From: an uncultured Oscillospiraceae bacterium | GTDB taxonomy: Bacteria; Bacillota; Clostridia; Oscillospirales; Acutalibacteraceae | DNA length: 8,133 nucleotides | Reading direction: 5' to 3' | Assembly (NCBI GenBank): GCA_900553255.1 | Contig: USCI01000098.1 | Coordinates: forward strand, 1-8,133 | Shown: positions 1-6,070 of the stretch, piece by piece | How the letters are laid out: the number at the start of each line of letters is the position of its first letter | Numbering within the stretch: the stretch's first letter is position 1 | Translations under genes and position numbers: made by a program | Notes under the pieces: model-generated | The model's database searches: none | Told to the model about the DNA's origin: nothing | Seen by the model: the letters and a program-made list of their open reading frames with translations, nothing else

Positions 1-22
1 AAAAGAAAAAGGCGCTTCGCCT
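1..22 (-). terminator. Probable intrinsic terminator of the minus-strand operon
   Basis: Read on the minus strand, a short GC-rich hairpin (AGGCG, loop AAG, CGCCT, positions 22-10) is followed directly by TTTTTCTTTT, the layout of a Rho-independent terminator. It lies about 70 bases past the stop of the patatin gene and is the first minus-strand hairpin with a T tract after it. The stem is only 5 bp; a longer alternative pairing with GGAGGCG near positions 31-37 is possible. It would end the three-gene operon. Confidence 0.5.
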
Positions 23-52
23 GAGCAAAACGCCTCCTTCTTTGACAAGCTG

Positions 53-89
53 ACAGCGGACACATTTTTAAAATGTGTCCGCTGTTTTA
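53..89 (+). terminator. Perfect inverted repeat, probable terminator for an unseen plus-strand gene
   Basis: Positions 53-68 and 70-85 form a perfect 16-bp inverted repeat around a single base. In RNA this would be a stem of about 12 bp (ACAGCGGACACA with TGTGTCCGCTGT) and an A/T loop. On the plus strand it is followed by TTTTATTT, so it is best read as a terminator for a gene entering from the left of the window. On the minus strand no T tract follows it, but the hairpin would sit 5 bases after the patatin stop and could protect that mRNA's 3' end. Confidence 0.6.
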
Positions 90-90
90 T

Positions 91-1269
91 TTACGCCGTC
101 CTGCCGGTTTTTCGGCGCAGGATTACCATAGATTGTGCAGCCCGCAGGATGCCGGGCGCCAGCCTTTGCGCGACGCTGCGCAGGTGAGGCCGTTCCTTTC
201 CGGCTTCCAGCAGCCGCTGCGCGATCTGCAGCAGGATGTCGTTGGTGAGATGCAGCTCGTCGGCGCCTTTGTGATAAAAGACGCGCAGCAGCACGCCGGG
301 ATCGATATGGGACCGGAAGGCGTTGAATTTGTCAGAGGAAACACGGTCACATTGCAGCAGTTCCCGGATAAACATCTCTGCCGTGCATACCCGCAGCTTG
401 TCCAGCCCGTACAGTCGTGCAGCATGTTCCAGGCCGCTGACCGTCTGTACGCCGAATTCCCGGGTCAGCCGTTCATACTCGGCGGCAGGGAAATACATCC
501 ATTCTCCCGAAAAGCGGCCGAACGCTTTCATGGTGTCGTACCATCCCATCTCCATTTTGGATTCGGCGGTTTCCGGCTGGAACTCAAAGGCCTTGCCGAG
601 GGAGTCGACCGGGTGGATATCGTAGAGGTCGAGTCCGGGATCCAAATCCTTGGGCAGGGGGGAATCCCCGATGTTGACCACGATTATGTGATCCTTCTGC
701 CGGCGCAGCAGCATCCGCACCGGCACATTGTCCGCCAGCCCGCCGTCTATAAAGCTTTTGCCGTCGATCTCCGGCCGTTTGAGCCCGGGATAGGCGGCGC
801 TTGCCATGATGTAGTCCATCAACCGGCCCTGCGGGATCTGGTTCTTGTACAGGTAATAGCTCTTGCGACGCGGCACCTCGACGGTCACCAGTCCGAAATC
901 GATCCGCGAGCGCCGCAGCGCATTTTCATCAATGCGTTCCTCCAGCCGCCGCCGCAGAGGGGAGATATCCAGCCCGTGTTCCTTCCACAGGGCGCGCAGG
1001 AGGATGTCCGCATTTTTGAGGGAAAAGAGCTTGTCGGGCACCCGCAGGGGTTCCGGCAGGCGGAATCCCCTTTCGATGCTCATGCTCTTCCAGATACCAA
1101 CCGCGCCGTCGTAATCGTCCAGCGCCATCAGCGCGCCGTTCATCGCGCCCACCGAGGTGCCCACCACCCGGCCGATCGGGATGTCCAGTTCACGCAGCGC
1201 GCGCCAGGCCCCGATCTGGTATACGCCTTTGGCGCCGCCGCCGGCGAGCACCACGCCGTATTTTTCCAT
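91..1269 (-). CDS. Patatin-like phospholipase (lipid acyl hydrolase)
   Basis: Predicted serine hydrolase of the patatin family, which cleaves acyl chains from phospholipids or other lipids using a Ser-Asp dyad. With the ATG at 1269 the protein has 392 residues. The oxyanion-hole motif GGGAKG is at residues 10-15, the nucleophile elbow GTSVG at 37-41 (Ser39), and the DGG motif at 175-177 (Asp175). All catalytic elements are intact. The patatin domain covers about residues 5-205; the remaining ~190 residues resemble no domain I recognise. No signal peptide or membrane segment is visible, so a cytoplasmic or membrane-peripheral enzyme is likely. An in-frame TTG at 1290 is an alternative start but has no ribosome binding site; GGAG at 1288-1285 lies 15 bases before the ATG, rather far. 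It is the last gene of the operon, 27 bases after the COG2509 gene. The physiological substrate cannot be told from sequence. Confidence 0.9.
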   Translation of the reverse strand: MEKYGVVLAGGGAKGVYQIGAWRALRELDIPIGRVVGTSVGAMNGALMALDDYDGAVGIWKSMSIERGFRLPEPLRVPDKLFSLKNADILLRALWKEHGLDISPLRRRLEERIDENALRRSRIDFGLVTVEVPRRKSYYLYKNQIPQGRLMDYIMASAAYPGLKRPEIDGKSFIDGGLADNVPVRMLLRRQKDHIIVVNIGDSPLPKDLDPGLDLYDIHPVDSLGKAFEFQPETAESKMEMGWYDTMKAFGRFSGEWMYFPAAEYERLTREFGVQTVSGLEHAARLYGLDKLRVCTAEMFIRELLQCDRVSSDKFNAFRSHIDPGVLLRVFYHKGADELHLTNDILLQIAQRLLEAGKERPHLRSVAQRLAPGILRAAQSMVILRRKTGRTA

Positions 1270-1296
1270 AAGGTTTCTCGCTTTCTCCAAAAGGGA

Positions 1297-2895
1297 TCAG
1301 TCGTTCAGTGCTGCAATCAGCCGCTCGGCCGTGCGGATGCCGTCCACCGCGGCGGACATAATTCCCCCGGCATAACCGGCCCCCTCGCCGCAGGGGTAAA
1401 GGCCGCGCAGCGCCGATTGTCCGTCTTCGCCGCGCAGCAGCCGCACCGGGGAGGAGCTGCGGGTTTCCACCCCGGTCAGAATCGCCTCCGGCCGGTCGAA
1501 GCCCTCGATCTGCCGTCCGAAGAGGGGCAGTGCGGCACGCAGCGGCTCGGTGATGATCGCGGGCAGGCATTCCCGCAGGTCGGTCGGCGTCACCCCCGGC
1601 CGGTAGGAGGGGACAACATCCCCGAGTGCAGCCGAAGCACGGCCGGCCAGAAAATCGCCCACCAGCTGTACCGGCGCGCGGTAATGTCCGCCGCCGATGC
1701 GGAAAGCCGCCTGTTCGATCCGCCGCTGGAAGGAGACACCGGCCAGCGGGTCGTCGGAGCCGAAGTCGCCCGGCCCCACCCCCACGAGCAGCGCCGCATT
1801 GGAATTGACCGCATCCCTGGCGTATTCGCTCATGCCGTTGACCGTTACACCTCCGGCCTCGGAGGCTGCGGCGACCACCTCGCCGCCCGGGCACATGCAG
1901 AAGGAATACACCCCGCGCTGTCCTGCCGGCCGGCAGGACAGCTTGTAGTCGGCGGCGCCCAGCCGCGGATGGCCGGCAAAGCGGCCGTAGCGGGCTTTAT
2001 CGATTTGGGTGCGGGGATGCTCGATGCGCACGCCGATCGCAAAGGGCTTTTGCTCCATCGGCTGGCCGCGACGCTGCAGCATCGCAAAGGTGTCCCGCGC
2101 GCTGTGCCCGATGGCGAGTACCGCACTGGTACAGGGCAGGCTGTAAACGCCGTCCGGACCCTTTACCGTCAGGGCGGTGAGCCTGCCGCTGCACATCTCC
2201 AAATCGGTGAGTACGTGGCCGAAGCGCACCTCGCCGCCGAGCTGCAGGATTTCTGCGCGCAGGTTTTTGATGGTTTCCTGCAGCCGGTCGGTACCGACGT
2301 GCGGCGCCGCCTGCCAGAGGATATCCGTAGGCGCACCGCAGGCGACAAACTGCTCGAGCACCTTCCGGCAGCGCGGGTCCCGGATCCCGGTGTTCAGCTT
2401 GCCGTCCGAAAAGGTGCCGGCGCCGCCCTCGCCGAACTGGATGTTGGTTCGGGTGTCCAGCCGCCCGGTACGGCGGAACGCCTCAACCTTTTTCTGACGG
2501 GTATCCACATCCTCGCCGCGCTCGAGCAGAACCGGATGCAGCCCGGCTTTGGCCAGCACCAGCGCAGCAAACAGCCCGGCCGGGCCGCTGCCGATGACCA
2601 CCGGCGGGTGTTCCGGCTGAACGGCCATGCGGGGAAAGATGAGCGGCTCGGGCCTATACAGGCTCACCTGTGGATTGCCGCAGCGCCGTACCGCCGCCTG
2701 CTCGTCGCCGGATAAGGCTGTATGCACCGTCAGGATAAATACCAAACGGTCCCGATGACGGGCGTCAAGGGCCTGTCGGACCCGTTCGCAGGACAACAGT
2801 GCTTTTTCCGGTACCCGCAGTGCCCGCGCCGCGGCACGGCGCAGGTCGGCATCGGTATAATCGAGCGGCAGACGCAGCCCGGTGATACGAATCAT
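1297..2895 (-). CDS. FAD-dependent dehydrogenase, COG2509 family
   Basis: A 532-residue flavoprotein of the uncharacterised COG2509 group of FAD-dependent oxidoreductases. The Rossmann dinucleotide-binding motif GSGPAG is at residues 102-107, preceded by a ~95-residue N-terminal domain typical of this group. An acidic residue for the ribose, Glu125 in LLERG, follows at the expected distance. The family-type segment QFGEGGAGTFSDGKLNT is at 153-169, and the C-terminal FAD-contacting segment CGEGAGYAGGI is at 502-512. Length is normal for the family and no break is seen. The ATG at 2895 has an AAGGGAAG ribosome binding site about 8 bases upstream. The enzyme is presumably cytoplasmic. Its substrate is unknown; homologues are annotated only as dehydrogenases. 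It follows the BaiN-like gene by 59 bases that contain a strong hairpin, and precedes the patatin gene by 27 bases, so the three are probably cotranscribed. A 26-bp perfect palindrome lies within the coding sequence. Confidence 0.9.
   Translation of the reverse strand: MIRITGLRLPLDYTDADLRRAAARALRVPEKALLSCERVRQALDARHRDRLVFILTVHTALSGDEQAAVRRCGNPQVSLYRPEPLIFPRMAVQPEHPPVVIGSGPAGLFAALVLAKAGLHPVLLERGEDVDTRQKKVEAFRRTGRLDTRTNIQFGEGGAGTFSDGKLNTGIRDPRCRKVLEQFVACGAPTDILWQAAPHVGTDRLQETIKNLRAEILQLGGEVRFGHVLTDLEMCSGRLTALTVKGPDGVYSLPCTSAVLAIGHSARDTFAMLQRRGQPMEQKPFAIGVRIEHPRTQIDKARYGRFAGHPRLGAADYKLSCRPAGQRGVYSFCMCPGGEVVAAASEAGGVTVNGMSEYARDAVNSNAALLVGVGPGDFGSDDPLAGVSFQRRIEQAAFRIGGGHYRAPVQLVGDFLAGRASAALGDVVPSYRPGVTPTDLRECLPAIITEPLRAALPLFGRQIEGFDRPEAILTGVETRSSSPVRLLRGEDGQSALRGLYPCGEGAGYAGGIMSAAVDGIRTAERLIAALND
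1917..1942. repeat. Perfect 26-bp palindrome inside the COG2509 gene
   Basis: The 13-base half GCTGTCCTGCCGG (1917-1929) is followed with no spacer by its exact reverse complement (1930-1942). It lies wholly inside coding sequence, where the minus strand encodes a segment around SCRPAGQ that appears to be a variable loop before the conserved GVYSF segment. Outside 1917-1942 the symmetry stops (C at 1916 against T at 1943). Role unknown. Confidence 0.85.
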
Positions 2896-2914
2896 CGTGA
2901 ATTCTTCCCTTCTG

Positions 2915-2951
2915 TAAGATAAGCGGGCCGGATGCGAGCCTGCTTATCTTA
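2915..2951 (-). promoter_or_regulatory. Intergenic hairpin between the two flavoprotein genes
   Basis: TAAGATAAGC (2915-2924) pairs exactly with GCTTATCTTA (2942-2951). The stem extends inward by four further pairs (one G-T) to about 14 bp with a 9-base loop. On the transcribed (minus) strand it begins 3 bases after the upstream stop codon and ends just before the AAGGGAAG ribosome binding site of the COG2509 gene. No T tract follows, so it is unlikely to be a simple terminator. A segmental mRNA stabiliser or processing site that sets different expression of the two genes is the more likely role (inference). Confidence 0.6.
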
Positions 2952-2954
2952 TGC

Positions 2955-4214
2955 TCAGCGGCGCAGGTACGCCGCGATCCCTTCGGCAGCAGCGTGGGCA
3001 GAGGCCCAGGCCCACTGTAAGTTGTAGCCGCCGCAGTCCCCGTCGATGTCGAGCACCTCCCCGGCCAGAAACACCCCGGGCACTTTGCGGGACATCATGG
3101 TGCGCGGGTCGCACTCATCGGTCGCGATACCGCCGGCGGTCACCTGTGCACCGCCCATACCCTGGGTGCCGGTGACGGTGAGCCGCCAGCCCTTGAGAAA
3201 ATCCGCCAGCCGATCCAGCTCCGCGTCGGAAAGGGAGGCGGATGGCTCAGTCAGCGGAGTAAGCCCCGCCGCACGCATCAGGGTCTGGCCGACCCGCTTC
3301 TGAAAAAGGCCGGTAAGAAAATCCTCGCGGGTGCGCCCGGCGAGCGTGCGCCGACGAAGCAGCTCGCTCCCGAGTGCTTTCCGGCTGAATCCTGGTAAAA
3401 GATCTAGCTCTGCGGCAAGCGTTGCGCGGCGGCGTCTTTCCCAATCCGCCGCCGGCCGGGAGCACTGCATCACCGCCGGGCCGGACAGGCCGTATTCGGT
3501 GAATAGAATTTCGCCCTTTTCCTGTCCGCACAGCCTGCCGTCGAGCAGCAGACGGATGCCGCTCTCCACGCGGATGCCTTTGAGAGACTTGACAAAAGTG
3601 GTGTCGGTGCGCAGCTGGACAATGGAGGGGAACAGCGGGGTTCGGGTGTGGCCGAGGGCGGTCAGCAGAGCGTATCCCGCCGTGCTGCCGCCGAGCGGGG
3701 GAGCCGCCGCACCGCCTGTGGTCACCAGCACCGTGCGTGCGTTCAGCGGTTCCCGACCGGTTTCGAGACGGAAGCCGTCCTTCTGCGGACGGATTGCGGA
3801 GACGGTGACGCCGCAGCGTTCCTCGGCGCCGCAGGCGTGGCCTTCCAGCCGCAGGCAGTCGAGTACCGCAGCAGCGCTCAGACACAGCGGATATACCCGC
3901 CGGTCCTCCCGTATGCAGCAGGACAGCCCGATCGATGCAAAAAAGCGGATGGCCTCTTCCGGAGGAAAGGCGGTGAGCGCGTTTCGCACAAAGGCGGGCG
4001 ATGCACCGTGATAATGGCCTTCCTGCGCGTCCATATTCGAGAGGTTGCAGGTACCGTTGCCGGTCGCCAGCAGTTTTTTGCCCACCCGGGCGTTTTTTTC
4101 CAGAATGATGACGGAGGCTTTCGGACAGAGCCGCCGCAGAAAAACGGCGGCGGAAAGCCCTGCTGCCCCGCCGCCGACGATTGCGCAATCCCATGTTGAG
4201 GCGGCCAAACCCAC
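2955..4214 (-). CDS. BaiN/YhiN (HI0933) family NAD(P)/FAD-dependent oxidoreductase
   Basis: A 419-residue flavoprotein of the HI0933-like family, which includes E. coli YhiN and Clostridium scindens BaiN. The FAD Rossmann motif GGGAAG is at residues 14-19, with an acidic ribose ligand Glu39 in LEK. The family signature GKKLLATGNGTCNLSN is at 45-60. The C-terminal FAD segment GEVLDIDGDCGGYNLQ is at 385-400. All hallmarks and the normal length (about 400-420) are present. BaiN has been reported to act in bile acid 7-dehydroxylation, but most homologues have no known function and no other bile acid genes are visible here, so that role should not be assumed. The chosen start is GTG at 4214, 4 bases after AAGGA; a TTG at 4208 with a 10-base spacing is an equally possible start. 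It is the first gene of a three-gene minus-strand operon behind a good promoter. Confidence 0.9.
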   Translation of the reverse strand: MGLAASTWDCAIVGGGAAGLSAAVFLRRLCPKASVIILEKNARVGKKLLATGNGTCNLSNMDAQEGHYHGASPAFVRNALTAFPPEEAIRFFASIGLSCCIREDRRVYPLCLSAAAVLDCLRLEGHACGAEERCGVTVSAIRPQKDGFRLETGREPLNARTVLVTTGGAAAPPLGGSTAGYALLTALGHTRTPLFPSIVQLRTDTTFVKSLKGIRVESGIRLLLDGRLCGQEKGEILFTEYGLSGPAVMQCSRPAADWERRRRATLAAELDLLPGFSRKALGSELLRRRTLAGRTREDFLTGLFQKRVGQTLMRAAGLTPLTEPSASLSDAELDRLADFLKGWRLTVTGTQGMGGAQVTAGGIATDECDPRTMMSRKVPGVFLAGEVLDIDGDCGGYNLQWAWASAHAAAEGIAAYLRR

Positions 4215-4264
4215 CGCTTCCTTTCGTGAGGAAAATGACCGCCAGCCCGACGGCCTTCCCCGTT

Positions 4265-4293
4265 ATTATACCGGAAAGGGGCGGGATTGACAA
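4265..4293 (-). promoter_or_regulatory. Sigma-A type promoter of the flavoprotein-patatin operon
   Basis: On the minus strand, TTGTCA (4293-4288) and a perfect TATAAT (4270-4265) are separated by 17 bases. Predicted transcription starts near 4258, about 45 bases before the GTG at 4214. It lies between the small gene of the dinB unit and the BaiN-like gene, so the left operon can be transcribed independently of the SOS unit. Confidence 0.75.
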
Positions 4294-4308
4294 GCACCTA
4301 AATTACGG

Positions 4309-4328
4309 AAAAGGCGCTTGCGCAGGCC
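4309..4328 (-). terminator. Weak candidate terminator after the dinB unit
   Basis: On the minus strand GGC-CT-GC-GCAA-GC-GCC forms a 5-bp bulged stem with a GCAA tetraloop, followed by TTTTCC. It lies about 35 bases past the stop of the 84-residue protein gene and just before the next promoter, which is where a terminator would be expected. The stem is short and bulged and the T run is only four bases, so some readthrough into the next operon is possible. Confidence 0.3.
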
Positions 4329-4362
4329 GGTGCAGAAGGACGGCAGAACGTCCCCACGGTTT

Positions 4363-4617
4363 TCATGAAAAGGTATCCGGCACCTCGACAAACCAGGCCG
4401 GATCCTCGTAATACAGATAGCGCTCCCTGCCCAGAATGCGGCAGGTGTACCGCAGGCCGACGCCGCCGGCCTTCAGGCTGGCAGCCCGCCGCACGTCCAG
4501 CACCCGGTCGATCGTGTATTTGCGCCGGTCGTCCCACCACAACAAAATCGGGATCATCCGGCCGTCCGGCTTGAAAACGGCGCAGACTTCGACGTACTTC
4601 TTGGCCATTTTCCCCAT
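4363..4617 (-). CDS. Small uncharacterised protein translationally coupled to dinB
   Basis: An 84-residue protein of unknown function. It has alternating short beta-type segments (YVEVCAVF, MIPILLWW, YTIDRVLDV, GLRYTCRIL, RYLYYED, WFVEV), many aromatic and basic residues, and no signal peptide or membrane helix, suggesting a compact all-beta fold such as a small barrel (inference). Similar small proteins, with an RVLDVRRAASLKAGG-like core, are in my recollection frequent in Clostridia; I cannot name a family. Its AGGAGG ribosome binding site (4626-4621) overlaps the dinB stop codon TAG, and only 7 bases separate the two genes, so translation is coupled. The ATG at 4617 is 3 bases from AGGAGG, which is tight; the ATG three codons later (4608) is 12 bases away and may be the real start. 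It should share LexA control with dinB. It may be an accessory to the polymerase, by position comparable to, but in sequence not recognisably like, YolD beside UvrX in Bacillus. Confidence 0.85.
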   Translation of the reverse strand: MGKMAKKYVEVCAVFKPDGRMIPILLWWDDRRKYTIDRVLDVRRAASLKAGGVGLRYTCRILGRERYLYYEDPAWFVEVPDTFS

Positions 4618-4624
4618 GCTCCTC

Positions 4625-5842
4625 CTAACGTATGCTGCCGGCGATCATCAAGGGATGATCGGCCTGTGGGTTAAACGCCGCCAGCTCCGGGGCGGTCAGC
4701 AAAATGCCGCGCCGGACACTGGCATACCCAAACCGGCGCCGGATATCGTCCACCGCGCTGTCCAGCCGGTCAAGCCGTTGGGCGCGGTCGGCATCATCAA
4801 ACAGCGAGGTCTGTACATGACTCCAGTGGTCGAGCCGGCAGGCACGCACCCCGATCGACCGCAGCGCTCCTTGTGTGTTGGCTTTATACAGCGCGTAAGC
4901 GGTGTTGAAAAGGGTTTGGCTGCTGCAGGAAGGATAGGTGAGCGGTGCCTGCCGTTCATACCAGGCGAGGTCGGTTCCCCGCAGGCTTACCTGTACCGTG
5001 CGGCACTGCAGTCCCAGCTCCCGCAGCCGCTGTCCCACGCTTTCGCTGAGGATGTACAGGATGATGCGCAGGTCATCCCCGTCCACCATGTCGCGCGGCA
5101 TAGTGGTGCTGTTGCCGACCGACAGGATCCGCGGCGGCGTACCGACGGGGGCAACGGCGGAGCGGTCCAGTCCCTGGGCATACGCCTGTAAAACGGTTCC
5201 ACATTTGCCGAAACGCCGGCGGATAAAATCCGGCGAAGCCCCGGCAAGCCCGCCTATGGTGCGGATGCCGCAGCGGTGCAGCGCTTTGGCGGTGGCCGGC
5301 CCCACATATAGGAGGCTTTCCACCGGCAGCGGCCAGACGATCTTCTGCCAGCAGCCTTCCGGAATGAAGGTGACTGCATCCGGCTTTTGAAGATCCGAGC
5401 CGAGCTTGGCAAACACCTTGTTGAAGGAGACGCCGATGCTCACCGTGATCCCCAGCTCGGCCTTGATCCGCTCCCGCAGCCGGTCGGCGAGTATGCCGCC
5501 GTCCTCGCCGCTGACGTCCATCCAGCATTCGTCCAGCCCGAAAGGCTCTACACGGTCGGTATAGTCGGTATATACCGCTCGTGCAAGCTCCGAGAATTTG
5601 ACATACAGAGCGTAATGGGGCGGCACAATTACTAGGCCCGGGCATCGCTGCTGTGCCATCCATACCGGATCGCCTGTGCGGATGCCGGCCGCCTTGGCCA
5701 GATCGTTTTTGGCCAGCACAATGCCGTGACGCGATTCCTGGTTACCGCAGACGGCGACCGGCCTGCCGCGCAGCTCCGGATGGTACAGGCATTCCACCGA
5801 AGCATAAAAATTGTTGCAGTCCACGTGCAGGATCGTGCGCAT
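4625..5842 (-). CDS. dinB: Y-family DNA polymerase (DNA polymerase IV type)
   Basis: Translesion DNA polymerase that copies damaged templates in the cytoplasm without proofreading; 405 residues from the ATG at 5842. The N-terminal active-site segment HVDCNNFYASVE (residues 6-17) carries metal ligand Asp8 and the probable steric-gate Tyr13. The second catalytic pair is Asp104-Glu105 in GLDECWMDVS. GIVLAKN (40-46) and SIGVSFNKVFAKLGSD (135-150) are palm/fingers motifs, and LLYVGPATAKALHRCGI (177-193) is the thumb helix-hairpin-helix. The little finger follows, with a QTSLF motif (344-348) that fits the sliding-clamp binding consensus. The NNFYASVE form is closer to UmuC/UvrX-type Gram-positive polymerases than to E. 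coli DinB, so the symbol is by family only. The reading frame stays open to 5908, but the ATG at 5842 has GGGAGG 8 bases upstream and starts exactly at the conserved MRTILHVD. A perfect LexA box and a promoter lie just upstream; the 84-residue protein gene follows. Confidence 0.93.
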   Translation of the reverse strand: MRTILHVDCNNFYASVECLYHPELRGRPVAVCGNQESRHGIVLAKNDLAKAAGIRTGDPVWMAQQRCPGLVIVPPHYALYVKFSELARAVYTDYTDRVEPFGLDECWMDVSGEDGGILADRLRERIKAELGITVSIGVSFNKVFAKLGSDLQKPDAVTFIPEGCWQKIVWPLPVESLLYVGPATAKALHRCGIRTIGGLAGASPDFIRRRFGKCGTVLQAYAQGLDRSAVAPVGTPPRILSVGNSTTMPRDMVDGDDLRIILYILSESVGQRLRELGLQCRTVQVSLRGTDLAWYERQAPLTYPSCSSQTLFNTAYALYKANTQGALRSIGVRACRLDHWSHVQTSLFDDADRAQRLDRLDSAVDDIRRRFGYASVRRGILLTAPELAAFNPQADHPLMIAGSIR

Positions 5843-5864
5843 ACGGGTTCCCTCCCACGAATAT

Positions 5865-5878
5865 GGAACGTATGTTCT
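5865..5878. promoter_or_regulatory. LexA (DinR) SOS operator of dinB
   Basis: The plus strand reads G-GAACGTATGTTC-T. GAAC-GTAT-GTTC, at 5866-5877, matches the Gram-positive SOS consensus GAACRNRYGTTC at every position on both strands. It begins one base after the dinB -10 element, covers the predicted transcription start, and lies 23 bases before the start codon. LexA bound there should block initiation until DNA damage causes LexA self-cleavage. Confidence 0.9.
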
Positions 5879-5879
5879 A

Positions 5880-5908
5880 ATTTTATGCACAAAAGCGGAA
5901 AAAAGCAA
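5880..5908 (-). promoter_or_regulatory. Promoter of the dinB unit
   Basis: On the minus strand TTGCTT (5908-5903) and TAAAAT (5885-5880) are separated by 17 bases. Transcription would start near 5873, inside the LexA box, giving a leader of about 30 bases with the GGGAGG ribosome binding site. A 7-bp inverted repeat (AGCGGAA 5894-5900 and TTCCGCT 5919-5925) surrounds the -35 element; its meaning is unclear. Confidence 0.65.
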
Positions 5909-5975
5909 TGGAAAATACTTCCGCTACGTGCTGCCGGGCTATTTTTGAACAAATCCTGAATAAACGGTGTAGCGC

Positions 5976-6003
5976 TTGACACCAGGGAGGTTATGAGTAT
6001 AAT
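5976..6003 (+). promoter_or_regulatory. Strong promoter of the marR-ftsH unit
   Basis: Perfect TTGACA (5976-5981) and perfect TATAAT (5998-6003) are 16 bases apart. Transcription would start near 6010, leaving an AT-rich leader of about 60 bases before the GTG at 6071. The promoter is divergent from that of dinB, with about 67 bases between the two -35 elements. A strong consensus promoter in front of a MarR gene usually implies repression by the product; TTGTT (6003-6007) and AACAA (6032-6036) with T-runs between them mark a possible but unproven operator. Confidence 0.8.
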
Positions 6004-6070
6004 TGTTTTTTAGAGAACAGTTTTTTTTATAACAAAGCGCATAAACATTCAGGAAGGGAGCCGGACGACG

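Noticed and set aside
3..53. Possible C-terminal tail of a plus-strand gene ending at TGA 51-53
   Set aside because: Only 16 codons are visible, and another frame stops at 22-24, so the true frame cannot be decided from this window. It was not listed as a feature.
73..2715. A very long open frame (880 codons) on the plus strand
   Set aside because: It lies opposite the patatin and COG2509 genes, which have intact family motifs, correct starts and ribosome binding sites. The open frame is explained by codon bias in GC-rich DNA, and its translation is rich in His, Arg, Gln and Pro with no recognisable domain.
2955..4214. Assigning a bile acid 7-dehydroxylation role from the BaiN similarity
   Set aside because: The family is broad and mostly of unknown function, and no other bile acid-inducible genes are in the window.
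3247..4293. A 348-codon minus-strand frame in another phase across the BaiN-like gene
   Set aside because: Its translation is extremely Arg-rich and lacks any domain, while the overlapping 419-residue frame has complete FAD-binding motifs. Its start lies within the promoter -35 element.
5843..5908. A 22-residue N-terminal extension of DinB
   Set aside because: The extension would cross the LexA box and promoter, has no ribosome binding site, and precedes the conserved MRTILHVD start, which has GGGAGG at the right distance.
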